From the NCBI RefSeq assembly GCF_029873635.1, contig NC_080417.1, positions 26,732,182-26,796,181 on the forward strand: 64,000 nucleotides of DNA, read 5' to 3'. Below the pieces are notes generated by a model, which saw only the letters and a list, made by a program, of their open reading frames with translations, had not been told where the DNA came from and searched no databases. The stretch comes from Malania oleifera. Lineage: Eukaryota > Streptophyta > Magnoliopsida > Santalales > Ximeniaceae. Position numbers and translations under genes: made by a program. This document shows, piece by piece, positions 24,891 through 36,741 of this stretch (its first letter is position 1; each line of letters opens with the position of its first letter).

Positions 24891-26036
24891 AAATCCATCA
24901 TCATCTGATCTCTCTAATTTTGCATCTCCTAGATCTAGTCATTCAACTCACTGAAATTCACTGCAATGACCCTCTCCATCTCTGTGAACCGGCTAGCAGA
25001 GGAGATCGAGAACTGTCTAAACTCGTCATGAAGTGCAGTAGATGACGACGCTAGATCTCGAAGCTCTGACTGGACTGATCCTCTAAACTGCTCGAAGGAA
25101 TCAAAAAGAGATGGCAGCCATCAGATCAATGTTCGTCATCTGCATGGGCTATGGTTGTAACTCATGTGGGGCCTCCTCCTAAGTTGCTGCACCCCAAGAT
25201 GGCAACCACATGTTGCTGACTAGCTCATATCCCATCAGTCTTAGGGTGATAGGAAAAAATATATCAGAAGACCTCATTCTCTTCAGCACAGCCACATTAG
25301 TGCGAGTAACTCCTATTGCTTGAAATAACTTGTTCAAAATCCCTCTATATGGCATAATGATCCTATGGTCGATCGTCTTGGCCATCATCCACCGTATCAT
25401 CAAGCTAGGTAAATCAAGTTTCTTCCGGGAAAACAGGTACCACATAACAAAGCAATCTAAGAAAGAGACATGCACCCTAGATCTTGCCTTGGGCAGGATA
25501 TTATACGTAATCAGGTGGTGCACTATCTTGGCCTCTAAGGTGAACTGCCTATATTGAGGGGGGTGATTCTGACTGGCGGTTAGTGGATCAAACATAGTTA
25601 GGTTTGCAAAAGTGGCAACAGTAAAATCCTGTTCGTGTATCCAGGATGTTACTGAGTCTGGGCATTCAAAGTCTACATGATCTATATCTAGGACATTAGA
25701 TAAATACTCTGCATCAAAGCGAATATCGTTCCTCGCTACCCTGGAGAAGTATCCATTCTCATCATTCCCTAGGTTTGCATAACACAACCTAACATAAGTA
25801 GGGTAGTGGCTACTGGGCTTATAAGAAATGAATGTTTTCCACCCCTAATACTGAAACATATTTATAACATTTCCAAAATGCTGGTCCATAAATTCTAGAT
25901 CTAGAATCTTACCCAAGATAGCTTCTTTCGGTCGAAACTCCCGCACATATATGATCTTGGAGCGTTCTGACAAAAACCAGTCGTCCTCAGCATGTGCCAG
26001 ATCATGGGCTTCAATACAATCATTTTGATGAGCCAT
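24891..26036 (-). pseudogene. copia-4 ORF3 (env-like position; putative plant transposon protein)
   Basis: A non-pol ORF at the 3' end of a SIRE-type copia element, where SIRE1-like elements carry the so-called env-like ORF. The ATG at 26034-26036 starts a block containing ILGKILDLEF; a stop at about 25845 separates it from a second open block (25787-25179, 202 codons) with LITYNILPKARS, KKLDLPSLMIRWM and LRLMGYELV. The same three blocks occur in copia-1 ORF3, so this is a conserved protein and not a chance frame. The C-terminal part beyond 25179 is decayed. No signal peptide or membrane segment is evident, so a true envelope role is not supported. Function unknown. Confidence 0.75.
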
Positions 26037-26159
26037 AAGTGTTGGATGAGATAAGTTTGGTACTGGTCTAAGGATATGGGATGATACTTGGAGGGACAGT
26101 GAAGGAGCCCTGAAGTTTTCTAGTAAAAATGAACTCTAAATGTGAAGAATATATTTAAA

Positions 26160-26450
26160 TACCAAGATTTGGTCAACCAGGAGCAGATTCGGTCGATCGA
26201 TGATTCAAATTCCTTACGAACCGGCAGTGTTTGATCGACCAGAAGAAGTTTGTACTGAAAAGGGCGGTCGACCGAGGTAGGTGCGTGGTTCTCGGTTCGG
26301 TTGACTGAGAGTAGACCGACGGGTTCGATTGACCGAATTAGAGAAGCTCAAAATGGATCGATCGACCCCACGGTCAAAAGTCAATGGGCCGATCGACCGG
26401 GAGCTCCAGTTCATTCAATGCTCGGTCAACCGAGCATAGTCAATTTTTTC
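26160..26450. repeat. GTCGAC-centred motif cluster upstream of copia-4 ORF3
   Basis: About ten copies of TCGGTCGACCGA-like motifs (for example GGGCGGTCGACCGAGG, GGATCGATCGACCCC, GGGCCGATCGACCGGG) in 290 bp just 5' of ORF3 on the minus strand. The variant matches that of this element's LTR. Confidence 0.8.
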
Positions 26451-26653
26451 GATTTGACTTAGTTTTGATTAGAAACCCCTCCTTAAGTTCATATTTGATA
26501 TATTATATATATTTTCACACTAACATGATTCTTAAAGATTCCTGGTTAAGTAGTATACAGTTAAAGCATATACCAAGATTTGGCAGTTTAAGCGTAGATT
26601 ACTTCCTAGACTTGCAGTCATTATAACCCCTAAACTTAGAGACTAACGAAAGA

Positions 26654-28006
26654 TCAACTAGAAGATGATTTCAATTTGAATGCACTTTTCCTTCCTACGG
26701 GATTTTCCTTCATGACTAACCAATCCATTTCTCTTCCTAAGCCTCTAGCACTTCTGGATGGACAAGTGAATAGAGTGAGCCATTTAATTTTATGACGAAA
26801 GCAAGTTTCAAATTTTTGTGAAGAGCCATGCTTACTAATCTTGTGTTTGCAAGATGAGACATGAAAATTTGTATGAGATTTGTCACATGATCTTGAACCC
26901 TTTTTGAACATATTTTCCTTTTAAAGTGCTGAGGGTTTATTATCTCCCATTTCTCCCTCCCAGCAGATTATTTTCAATATTTTCTTCATCTTTTTCTTTT
27001 CTAGGGTGGCATGATAATATCTTAATTTTTCTAATTGTTTAGCCAACCTTCTATTTTCATTTTTCAGAAATATTTTCCTTTTATACATCCTAACAATGAA
27101 CTTATGAGCACCAAAGAATTCCTTATGCAATTTCTCATAAGATATCAAGCTTCCAGAACTAGATGCCCATGATTCAACATTGTAAGATTTATCACCATAA
27201 GTATCACATGAATCATTGCATGCATTCATAACAACATCAACAGAAACAATGTATGACTCATCATAAGTTGTATCACAATAAGCATCGCATGAATAATCTG
27301 CATCATTATCACAAGGTTTGACAGATGATTTAGCATACACTTTATTACAATATTTTCCAAGAAAATCATCACATGCATCACTCACAAAATTATTATGAAA
27401 CTTAATAGATGATTCAGTATTTGACACATCACATGATTTGGCACAAGAATCATCACAGCAAAAACCACATGAATTAATACATGCATCATCGTCAAAGTAG
27501 ACATTAGAGGCAACTGATGATTCAACATATGATATATCACAAGTTTCAGTATAGGAATCATCACATGCTTCATTACATAAATCAGTAAATGAGGTAAAGT
27601 AAGATTTATATACCTCATTATCTACTAATGCAACTTGCTCATGTTTAGCCACTACCTGATCATCGTTTGAAGTGGCAATTTCTTTTTCTTGGGTCTCTCC
27701 ATATCTCTTTTTTAGCTCAACCTAGATCTCCTGTGCACTTCTACATGCCATAAACTCATGAGAAATATGAGAATCTAAAGCGTAATATAATAAATCCATG
27801 GCATATGAATTTGCATGCATCGAATTAATATCATTTTCTAGAGGCATACAAGTTCCCTTATCAATTACTTGTCAGGCCCTCCAATTCATAGATTTTACAA
27901 ATATGCTCATTCTAGTTTTCCAGGCGGTGTAATTTACACAACAAAATAAAGAAGGACTAGAAGGTGATTGTCCCTCGCCGAATGGAGATACACCAAATTG
28001 AGTCAT
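26654..28006 (-). pseudogene. copia-4 gag, rearranged, with Cys/Asp/Ser-rich expansion
   Basis: The minus-strand gag start is taken at 28006 (MTQFGVSPFGEG), matching the copia-1 start MANIGIEPFGEG; an upstream in-frame ATG at 28060 overlaps the primer site and is rejected. The first 45 codons keep the N-terminal gag motif (NYTAWKTRM), then a stop near 27872 and another near 27740. After a shortened domain follows an open 243-codon block (27652-26921) with repeated CDDSC, YDESY and ESS units containing many Cys, then a predicted coiled coil (KNENRRLAKQLEKL). The copia-1 gag has a zinc knuckle before the coil; none is seen here. A last block (26911-26654) completes the remnant. No protease, integrase or reverse transcriptase follows. 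Confidence 0.75.
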
Positions 28007-28046
28007 TGCGATCTTTTTGCAAAAACGTTTAAGTCTAGTGCAATGA

Positions 28047-28059
28047 GACTCTGATACCA
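28047..28059 (-). other. copia-4 primer-binding site (tRNA-iMet)
   Basis: The minus strand reads TGGTATCAGAGTC, two bases after the 5' LTR edge; complementary to initiator tRNA-Met. Confidence 0.88.
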
Positions 28060-28061
28060 AT

Positions 28062-28818
28062 TGTTAGAGTTGGTGAATTCCCAAGAGGGAGGTGAATTAA
28101 AATTTTAAAATTTAACTCCTAGGTTAAATGAGATAGCCGTATAATACAACCTAGGATCTTTCTATGAAATTTCAAATGCGCCAATAAATATAATATGCGA
28201 AAATTTAAATCATGCGCATCATTCACACCATAACATGCACGTGCGGTAAATATAAAGTGCGGAAATATAAACAAGGCATATAATATGTTATCAGGGTTTA
28301 GCCAACTGTACTTACGTCCCTGCCTCTAGCTCGCAAGCCTGAGGATTCCACTAAAGGCTCACTTAACAGGTGGAGTAGCATCGATTACAACCAAGTCAAT
28401 TCAAGGGGCTGACCTCAACCAACACGCATTAACAGGATGACACACCTAGATTTCCTAACCGGGTCTAAGCCAATCCGGGACTATTTACCAGGGTTAGTCT
28501 CCCTCCTGAGGCCCGTGCCTGGAATACAACAAATTTGTTCACAATGAAATGGTACAATGATTATGCTTTCATGTAAAGCAGATGTAACCCAATCTACACA
28601 ATCATATACACCACCAAATGATATAATGAAGTAAGCTCAATGTGGTTTTAGATGTCTACTCTCAAATATATATTTGCAATCAATGTAATTAGTGCGTGAA
28701 AGTGCAAACAATATGATCTTTGTGTCATAAAATATTTTCAATCTAAATGCTCAAACAAAGATATCATAAATACTTCAGATATCTCAACGAGTAGATTTTA
28801 TCGTGTAAATCTCAATAA

Positions 28819-28879
<61 letters not shown>

Positions 28880-30276
28880 TATTTGGTTTGCAAAATGGGT
28901 TTAATCTTTGTATTCAACAAATGATATAACTCAATGAATATTGCAACAAAGATTTTCACCACATAAACAAATATCTCTTTAAAGATTTTTCAAGATGAAA
29001 CACACTAGATATTTGAAAATGATTTGAAAGGATTTTTGCAACCAAAATCAAATAAGAACTTCTCAAGATATTACAATGACAATGCAATACTCAGAAGCTT
29101 AAGTGAAGTCTTCTTAGGATAGACTTATCAATGAAGTCCCCTAAGAGCATTTGAGGTTTTGCTATCAAATAAAATAATATCAAACAAGCACAATCTTGAG
29201 AGAGCAAACCTTATGGAACAACAACACTCAAATCAAAATTACAAAAATATTTGAGTAATAAGATCTGGTAAGAATAAGTGCTGGAGGCTCAAAAAATTAG
29301 TATTATATATTTTGCAGTTTCAAAGAATTTCTTCCAACCAAGATTGCTAATCTCATGCTAATTATTCCAAATGAGGGGGTATATATAGACTTCCCCCTGA
29401 TTATAACCGTTAAGGACACAAATGGAATAATTATAAAAGTTTTAATATTATTCAATTAAATTAACCCTGTTAAAAAAATGTTAATTGTGGTAAATTTTTA
29501 GGCAAACCGAGAGCACCAGTCGACCGAGACGAGTTCGGTTAACCGAGTTGCTTGAAGTTCGATCGACCAAGCATTAAATGAACTATAAGTTCGGTCGATC
29601 GGACTTGTAAGTCCAAGGGCGATTTTTCCCTTTTTCCGCTGTTCGGTCGACCGAGGACATTTTGAACTACCTCGGTCGGTCGACCAGACTGTTGAGTTCC
29701 CACACGTGGGAACTCGGTCGACGAGGACGTTGATATGTAATTTATACTCTATTGACCAGAAGGTCAATTAAGTTGACTCCTAGAGGGTTCAGTCGACCGG
29801 GTTCAAATGAACTAAGTGAGTTCGGTCAATCGGGTTGTGGTCAACCTGTTGACCCGGTCTTAGTTCAGTGAACCAGGGTCATTTTGTATATGGGAGTATG
29901 GTCAAATGAACATGTAATTTTCATACATTTCAGTTCTTTTCAATTTGTGCAAACACTCTAATCAAATGACCAAACATATAAATGCATGAGTGAGTGTCCT
30001 AGGGTCATTTCTAGTTTTTTTTTAGTTATGAGCTTACTCATCGCATCATGCAAGTAATGCATGCAATTATTACAAGTCAAGCCCTATTTACTATCATAGA
30101 CCCTTTAGATAATAATAAAATGAAATACAACATATGTATTGGGTCTTCAACTTCAATCTTTCTTTGTGCTATCATTATGATCTGCCAATTAGAATACCTA
30201 CACATAACCTCAAATGTGCATTAAATATAATATGTATTTTTCATTATCAAAACCAAACGTGACCTATAAGGTCACA
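28062..30276 (-). mobile_element. copia-4 5' LTR (minus-strand element)
   Basis: Plus-strand edges TGTTAGAGTTGG and AAGGTCACA; the minus strand therefore runs TGTGACC...CTCTAACA. It pairs with 21148-23316 and is followed by the primer site. It contains a long (TA)n at about 28820-28880, absent from the 3' LTR copy, and a GTCGAC motif cluster at 29510-29880. Confidence 0.88.
29510..29880. repeat. GTCGAC-centred motif cluster in copia-4 5' LTR
   Basis: Same array as in the 3' LTR but with more intact palindromes (for example GTTCGGTCGACCGAGG near 29640). Confidence 0.8.
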
Positions 30277-30660
30277 GCTGCTCCCACTAATTTTCAGCTC
30301 AAAACATTAGCCACCACGTTTGCTTTTCCTAGGTGGTAGTTAATAGCACAATCATAATCTTTAATGAGCTCTAGTAATCTTCTTTGCCTCATATTCAACT
30401 CTTTCTAGGTGAAGAAATACTTCAAACTTTTATGGTCAGTAAAGATCTCACATCTCCCACCATAAAGATAGTGTCTCCAGATCTTTAGAGCATATACAAC
30501 TGCAGCTAACTCTAAATCATGTATCGGGTAGTTCCTTTCGTACTCTTTAAGTTGCCGAGAAGCGTAAGCAATAACCCTCCCATGCTGCATCAATACACAC
30601 TCGAGTTCCTTCTAGGACGCATCACTGTATATAACAAATTCATCCTCTCCTGATGGAATG
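30277..30660 (-). pseudogene. gypsy-2 RNase H, decayed, minus strand
   Basis: The minus-strand continuation of the gypsy-2 polyprotein on the other side of copia-4. Open from 30593 to 30405 with [40 protein letters not shown] and [10 protein letters not shown]; upstream in frame IYSDAS near 30620. Downstream are KDYDCAINYHLGKANVV and the copia-4 junction. It is truncated near 30660, so the reverse transcriptase catalytic part is missing. It is closely similar to gypsy-1 RNase H at 354-700 and in better condition. Confidence 0.9.
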
Positions 30661-31316
30661 TATAAAGGGTTTAAATAGGAACATAAGCGATATTTGTCAT
30701 TGTCTTAAGAAAGGAAATTTTTATTTTTAAAAATATAATGGGGAAAAAGGAATCTTACAATTTAAAAAAAAAACAAAAAATAATATGAATTTCAAACGTA
30801 ACATTTTGACAAAACTTACGAAGCTGGTGAGTGGTCCATGTAATGTTTGTTGAACAAAAAATGTTGGATGGAATAGTACTTTTTAATTTAGGAGAGTGCG
30901 CCATTGATTGACGCGTGACTGATTTAATCTTATGTTTATTTGAATATACAAATGATGAATGTGAAATTGTTTTTATCAATTTGCATGATTGTTAAATGTA
31001 CTTTTAATTATGAAGTCATATGAAATGGTTATGTCATGTTGTACTTAGTCATTTATAATTTAGAGAACCTTACTAAAGCACTGTGATACAAGGTAGTCTT
31101 TTAGGAATTAAGGTTTCGACCAATTTTCAAAGTCAAAATCTTTCAAAACCAAATTTTGTGTCATCCCATGTTGTAAAATTTATTATTTAGACAAAAATTA
31201 AAATAAAATAATAAATAGAGATTTATATATTTATGAATCGAAGTAAAAATAATTCGATGCTACTCTTCATGTCACATTTTAAATTTTTTTTGAAGTATAA
31301 AAAGAGAGTACAATGC

Positions 31317-31352
<36 letters not shown>

Positions 31353-31714
31353 TCTATAAAAAAATGTTAATATATTATTTAGATTTATTGCAAGACTGAT
31401 GCTATTTGATACACTAGAATTAATTAAAAAAATAAATTTATTTTAGTGAAATCATTAATTTTATTATTCTAATTATTCAAAAATTATTTAACTTTTGACC
31501 AACATATTAATTATCAAAATATTGTTTTGATGAAAATCATCATGAAATTTATTTTAATATATCTAATTAGATAAGTTTATTGACAAAATGGAGAAATGTT
31601 ACTTTAGTCCAACTTATAAATTTTTCATCTTATTGCTTGTAATAATTTTCTCATGTGAAAATCTCTTTACATTTTTGGCTTTAAAATATACATTCTGTTA
31701 AACTTTTTCTATAT
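30661..31714. other. AT-rich non-coding stretch
   Basis: No gene seen. (AT)n tract near 31322-31348. Confidence 0.6.
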
Positions 31715-32220
31715 ATATTTACCTTCTTTCCATTTGAATGTTATATGTACTAAAATACAGTCTCTCATCCATCTCCACCTATCAGCAAAACCCTTCCTAA
31801 CCAAAACCTTGTTTTAGAAATTCTAACATGACGACACACTTTCTCAAAATCCAACTTAAAGGAGAACACTATATTCCTTCATCCAATGCACATCCTCCAC
31901 CACCTCATTAGCCACCAAATAGAATAAAAAATTTTCCCACCACCCATAAAAAAGCAGTTTTTGAGAATGAGAAATAATAGTACTCAAAAATCACATTCAA
32001 TCTGTAAACATTGACCTTGTAATGATCTTACACACACCATCACCAAGCTAATTAGGCATAAAATTCTTAACCTTAATTGAACTTCTTTTAGGCTTCAAAG
32101 TAACAAAAGTGGGATTAATGCTTTTATCAATAACCAATCAAAAAGAATTTGTAAAGAAATTCACAACTTGCCTCTTATGGTCTCATCACATCCTAACAAT
32201 CCTAGAAAAAGCAGCGATCG
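31715..32220 (-). pseudogene. L1-type LINE reverse transcriptase fragment
   Basis: Read on the minus strand, with frameshifts and stops, this matches the order of conserved blocks in plant L1 reverse transcriptase: INPTFVTLKPKR (usually NxTFIxLIPKK), then VKNFMP (VxDFRPISL), GVCKIITRSM (YKIIAKVL), MGGGKIFYS (VGGRQILDS), then FKLDFEKVCRHV, which corresponds to the catalytic motif A region (FKIDFEKAYDHV). The fragment is about 500 bp and ends against an LTR fragment. It cannot be active. Confidence 0.65.
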
Positions 32221-32745
32221 TGGAAGATGTGTGTAATTTGGTTCGGTTTACCGAACACAGATCAACATATTGACAGGTCCACGGTTCGGTCGACCGAGGC
32301 AATTTGTACTGTCAGGTTCAGTCACTCGACCACTCACAAAATTTGGCCTTTCAATCCAATTTTTCTCTAATTAATTTTCCTGATAAATTATGTGATCTTA
32401 GGGACCATTTTATAGTAAGTGCTGAAACCTAGGGTCATTCTAAGGTCTTTGAGTTAGTTCCAAAAACATGGTGTCGATCGATCAAGTCATTCTAAGGTCT
32501 TGAGCTTATTAGTTCCTACATGCATGATATGCAGATTATTACAGACCTTAGAATAAATGATTATTACAGACCCAACTGAATGAAAAAATACAACACTTAA
32601 AAGCAATAAGGATCTTCATATTTCTTCGGGTCTCCGAGTGCCATCATATGATATTTTCAATGAAAACCTGCACAACAACTCAGCAAACATTAAATACCTA
32701 AGTATTTGTCATAATCAAAATAGGGTATGACCCGTAGAGTCAACA
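32221..32745 (-). mobile_element. Copia (SIRE-type) LTR U3 part, minus strand
   Basis: The order of blocks matches copia-4: motif pair GGTTCGGTCGACCGAGG near 32281, CCTAGGGTCATTCTAAGGTC near 32440, and the edge TTGTCATAATCAAAATAGGG...GTCAACA ending at 32745 (minus-strand start TGTTGAC). Truncated on its left against the LINE fragment. Confidence 0.7.
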
Positions 32746-33434
32746 ACTACTACTGTGTTCTCTGCGAATACTCTCAGAAACTAATATGATCTTTCAAATC
32801 TCACACGTTTGAATCAGTTCTGGTGATATACTTTCGAGCTTCAACTTTCACATTGTTTATTTGAAGTATTTTTTTGGGTATAATGTGTACTAATCTGCTC
32901 ATTCGAGGAGCGTTTATCTTGTATAAGCAATCTTTTGCTGTTTTTTGTATTGTCTGACAGTTCAGGTATTGAATCGTTGCCTAGCGAGAGAGGATTCTTC
33001 CCACTCTTTTTACTTTCTACAAGATATAATCCGTGTGCTTGAATATATTTTCATTATCATCTTGCTGATTGTTAAATAGTGCTGAATATTGAATCTTGAT
33101 AAATATTTGAGATTGTATTGAATATTAAAGAACTTGTTGAAAAGAAGAACCTTGCTGAATATTTTGAACTAGCTGGACATATTTTATTTGAGATCAAATA
33201 TATATCAGTTGAATGATTAAAGCATTGATTTGAACATTTAGAAAAGCTTACAACTTTGAATTTGAAAGTAAATAATCTGAGATAAACTACTTATAAAGTG
33301 ATTTTCAGATTGAAGCTTAAGTGCTGAAGTTAATTAAGAGTTTTATAGAAATTGTTTTTGAAGGGAAATATTATTCTTACTGAAAATCTAAACTTGATAT
33401 TGATATATGTCAAATCACTGTATTCATTTTTCTT

Positions 33435-33780
33435 TTCTTTTTTTATTACATTAGAACTCCAACTACCAACAAGCCCTTAGGACCCCTTGGTGCGGCACCA
33501 AACCTACGGATCAACGTCCTCCCCCTAGGTCTCGCTAATTAGGTAAAGTCCGAAATGCGGACACGACTTCTGTGCATCAATTGGACATTCGGCCAACCCG
33601 ACCCCCGGGACACATCTCTATTACCATCCACGGTCCCCACTGGCTCACAGAGAACTCTCACCATCCACGGTCCTCGCTAGCTCAGAGAGCGAACTCTCAC
33701 CATCTACGGTCTCCGTTGACTTACAGAGTAAATTCTCACCACCCACAGGTACCGCTGGCTCCGTGAGTGTATCTACCTGA
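33435..33780 (-). mobile_element. SINE-like non-LTR insertion with 13-bp TSD and internal minisatellite
   Basis: ATTCATTTTTCTT occurs at 33422-33434 and 33781-33793. The 346-bp insert begins with a T-rich run (poly-A side of a minus-strand retroposon) and is GC-rich compared with its surroundings. At 33624-33775 it holds four tandem units of 37-39 bp starting CCATCCACGGTC. The TSD and tail support retroposition; whether it is a SINE or a 5'-truncated LINE cannot be told. Confidence 0.7.
33624..33775. repeat. Four-unit 37-39 bp minisatellite
   Basis: Units start at 33624, 33661, 33700 and 33739; consensus begins CCATCCACGGTC and ends GAACTCTCA. Confidence 0.85.
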
Positions 33781-34056
33781 ATTCATTTTTCTTGATTATA
33801 CTGTTGTAAACTTTATTGAACTGAAACTTATATTTTGAATAAGAGATTAATTGAATGTGTTAATTCTTTATCTCATTTTGTAAATTCAGATTTTGCATTG
33901 ATCACTACATTCACAATTAATACTTCCCATTGATATAGTACTGTAGCGAATAGAAATAGTGTTCATATTTGAAATGGTTAAGGTAAATAAGAATTTCGCA
34001 AATAATTTTTAAATAACTCAATTCACCTCCTCTCTTGGAAATACATCCTAATTTCA

Positions 34057-36418
34057 CTCCCCTTTTTATTTTTATTCTAATCTTATAATCTCATCCTTTG
34101 AATTCATGGTGTCTATGTAGAGGCCTAGACCCATAGAAACCCCACTACGTGGTGCCTTTTCAATTCGTTACCCTAATAAATATAAAAATAAAACAAGAAA
34201 CGATGTTAAAAGAATGAACTTGTTTGCTTTCTTTTTTCTTTTTAAAAAATTGTGGTTGCATCTATTATGAAAATAAATTGCCTACAAAAATTAAAAATGT
34301 TTTCGAGATTTTGGAAACATTTGAAACCTTGAAGTGAAAATTTCATATTTTAGTTAAAGTACATTTATTTTTTCTAGAAACTCTTTGCAAAAGTCGAACC
34401 TTAAAGTTGGTTAAATTTAGAAAAATCGACATCTTTTCACATTCTTTCTTTGAATATTTTTTTTACCCTTAATGTGGTCTTATTATTTAATAAATTTCAA
34501 GAATATTTTATCAAATAAAATTATAAATGCAATCTAAATTATTTTTAATTATAATTAGCTGATAATAAATTATGAGTCTAATCAAATATTTGTAATATTA
34601 TTATTATTATTATCTAAGTTAGTAGTTACAACATAAGAGACCTTATTTTTTAAAATTTCTTTTATTATTATTATTATACAATGCTAACATCACCGGTTCA
34701 ACCACGAGTTCAACCCACCAACCCAATGGCTTCACTAGGTCAATCGCCTGTCTAGGTTTTAAAACCATAGTTTTAACAATGACATATTTTCTAAGTTAAC
34801 ATAAAAAAATAATTTTTTCGATGAGAGAACCACAAACATTATTTACAGGGAGGCATAGTGAACTCAGATAGAATATTTTAGATGGGATCTTGTTTTTTTT
34901 TAATATTTTAAACAAGATAAAGATCTTGCTGCTTTCCAATAGGAGGGCCTTATCCTCGCATGCTTGAAGAGGCATGGTGAACTCAGTTAAAATGTTTAAA
35001 GAAAGATCTAAATGGAAGATCAAGGATAGGAGAATGGCCCACTTATGGTTTATGGTTGGATCCTTAGTGAACAAAATTCTTCTAACCTACTCGATTGAGA
35101 CTATTTAGGATAATTCTTATTCCAAAACAATGGTTTATTATTATGATTTAACGAGCTAGGAGTGGGAGGGGCTAGAAAGGGAGTTGTCTCATCCATTGCT
35201 TCTTCGTTCAGCTTCAATTCAACCTTTCCTGCGAGAATATAATTGAAAGATAGATGACACTTGTTGTGGGGATTTGCGAAGAAAATTTTGGAAACTATAA
35301 GCGCCGAAGAGAATTTAATTTTTTGCGGCAACTAGGAGATGATTGAGTTCTTGCAAATTATGCTGGAAAACATAAAGGTTTTGTAGCTGATGTGACTAGG
35401 AATGCTTGTGGCTTGCAGGAAGAGAAAACTGCTCGTGTTCCAAAACTATCATATGGCATGTCAAATTTAGGGTAGGCTAATCCCAATGAATAAGCATACA
35501 TGGCGATTTTTTTTTCGTAAAAGGTTTTCATTTGTGGATTTCCTCAAATTTAACAAATATTTTATAGATCTATGGCTTTCTGAAATGGAAGATTGCGTTT
35601 AGTATTACTCTTTTGTATATTTGGAAATGGAGGAATGAGAGAAATTTCTTATGTGTGGTATTAAGAGAGGATCCTATTGATAAGGTTGTTCATGAGGCAA
35701 AATAATATATTAATGTTTGGAAGGATAAGGTTAGCGATGTTTATTTGATGGAGAGGTAATGACTAAATGGCTTATTGGTAGGAAGATTGGGTGAGAAGTT
35801 TAACACAAAGGTAGCCTCTAAAAGAAATATGAGTGTTGTGTGTATAAGATTATTATACGGGAGCTTTTGGATCATTGGTTAAAGGAGTTTGCTTTTGATT
35901 TTTGTGCACTATAGTTATTTCCTTGCCAAGATTTGGAGTATGTTAAATGTATAGACTTGGCTTAGGAAATAAGGTATAAAAAATTCATGATTGAAATTGA
36001 CTTGAGTATCACAATTTGATATATGCTTAGGGTGTTTTCGGTTCACTAGTTAGGCTCCGCTAAGGGCCCTTAGCCTATGTTTGATCTAACACAAAAGAGA
36101 AATAAGATCAGCTAAGAACTTGATCCACTGGTGTGGGATAGGGTTGGTTGGTTTTCCACCACTGACCAACGCTGGCTAAGGTAAAAGTAATTCTATAGGA
36201 TGAAGATGCCCTAGTGATGCCATCCCAAACTCCCCTCTCTACCCACAATGGTTGTTCTCTTCTAGCCACAATCTCTGCCTTAAAATCCTATGATCTTGAC
36301 TAAGAAGCTTGTCTAGGCTTCCTACGAGGCTTTTTCTGAATAGGTTATTTAGCCACAATCTTTAGGTCTTTGACCACAATCTAGAAAATTTTCAAGGACA
36401 ATAAAGTGATTAAACCTC

Positions 36419-36424
<6 letters not shown>
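34057..36424. other. Mostly AT-rich non-coding stretch with possible LINE tail
   Basis: No intact gene. At about 35590-35760 the plus strand reads KWKIAFSITLLYIWKWRNERN followed after a gap by VVHEAK and INVWKDKVSDVY, which resembles the zf-RVT/linker end of plant L1 LINEs. The rest is AT-rich with (TTA)n near 34600. Confidence 0.4.

Positions 36425-36460
<36 letters not shown>
36425..36460. repeat. (GA)n microsatellite
   Basis: About 17 GA dinucleotides, nearly perfect. The adjoining 36461-36741 is non-coding. Confidence 0.92.
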
Positions 36461-36464
<4 letters not shown>

Positions 36465-36741
36465 TTAAGTAACTTGTGGTTTCAAACCCCAATTCAATTT
36501 GAAAAAATGAAATTTTAAGGAAAAAATGGAATTGAACGTCGTGGATTAAGAGAGACTAGAAAATTGGATACTATGTACGGATGAAGAGTTGAGATATTAA
36601 ATTAGAAGGAAGCAAGAAGAAAGAATGAACTTGCCTTGGAATTGACTAAAAGGTAGGAGTTTTGAGTGGGGGTTCTTGTGAATAATTAGTTGGTCCTCTC
36701 CATCCCAAAAATTTCTCACCTTCCTTTTTCTTCTTCTTCTT

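Larger units (their letters stand above)
32746..34056 (+). mobile_element. Copia (SIRE-type) LTR 3' part, plus strand, split by a SINE-like insert
   Basis: Matches copia-1 LTR blocks in order: GTATAAGCAATCTTTTGCTG followed by TTCAGG...TGAATCGTTG near 32920-32975, and the terminal CAATTCACCTCCTCTCTTGG...AATTTCA ending near 34056. It abuts the minus-strand LTR piece at 32745. Nucleotides 33435-33780 are a later insertion. Confidence 0.6.

Noticed and set aside
27872..28060. Gag of copia-4 starting at 28060
   Set aside because: That ATG overlaps the tRNA primer-binding site; alignment with copia-1 gag supports the ATG at 28006.
33572..33766. 64-codon ORF with repeated NSHHPR-type peptide
   Set aside because: The peptide repeat is the 37-39 bp minisatellite of a SINE-like insert; frame is not kept between all units and there is no gene context.
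34796..35331. Two minus-strand ORFs of 92 and 76 codons
   Set aside because: No recognisable motif; the region looks like worn LINE-derived sequence on the plus strand.
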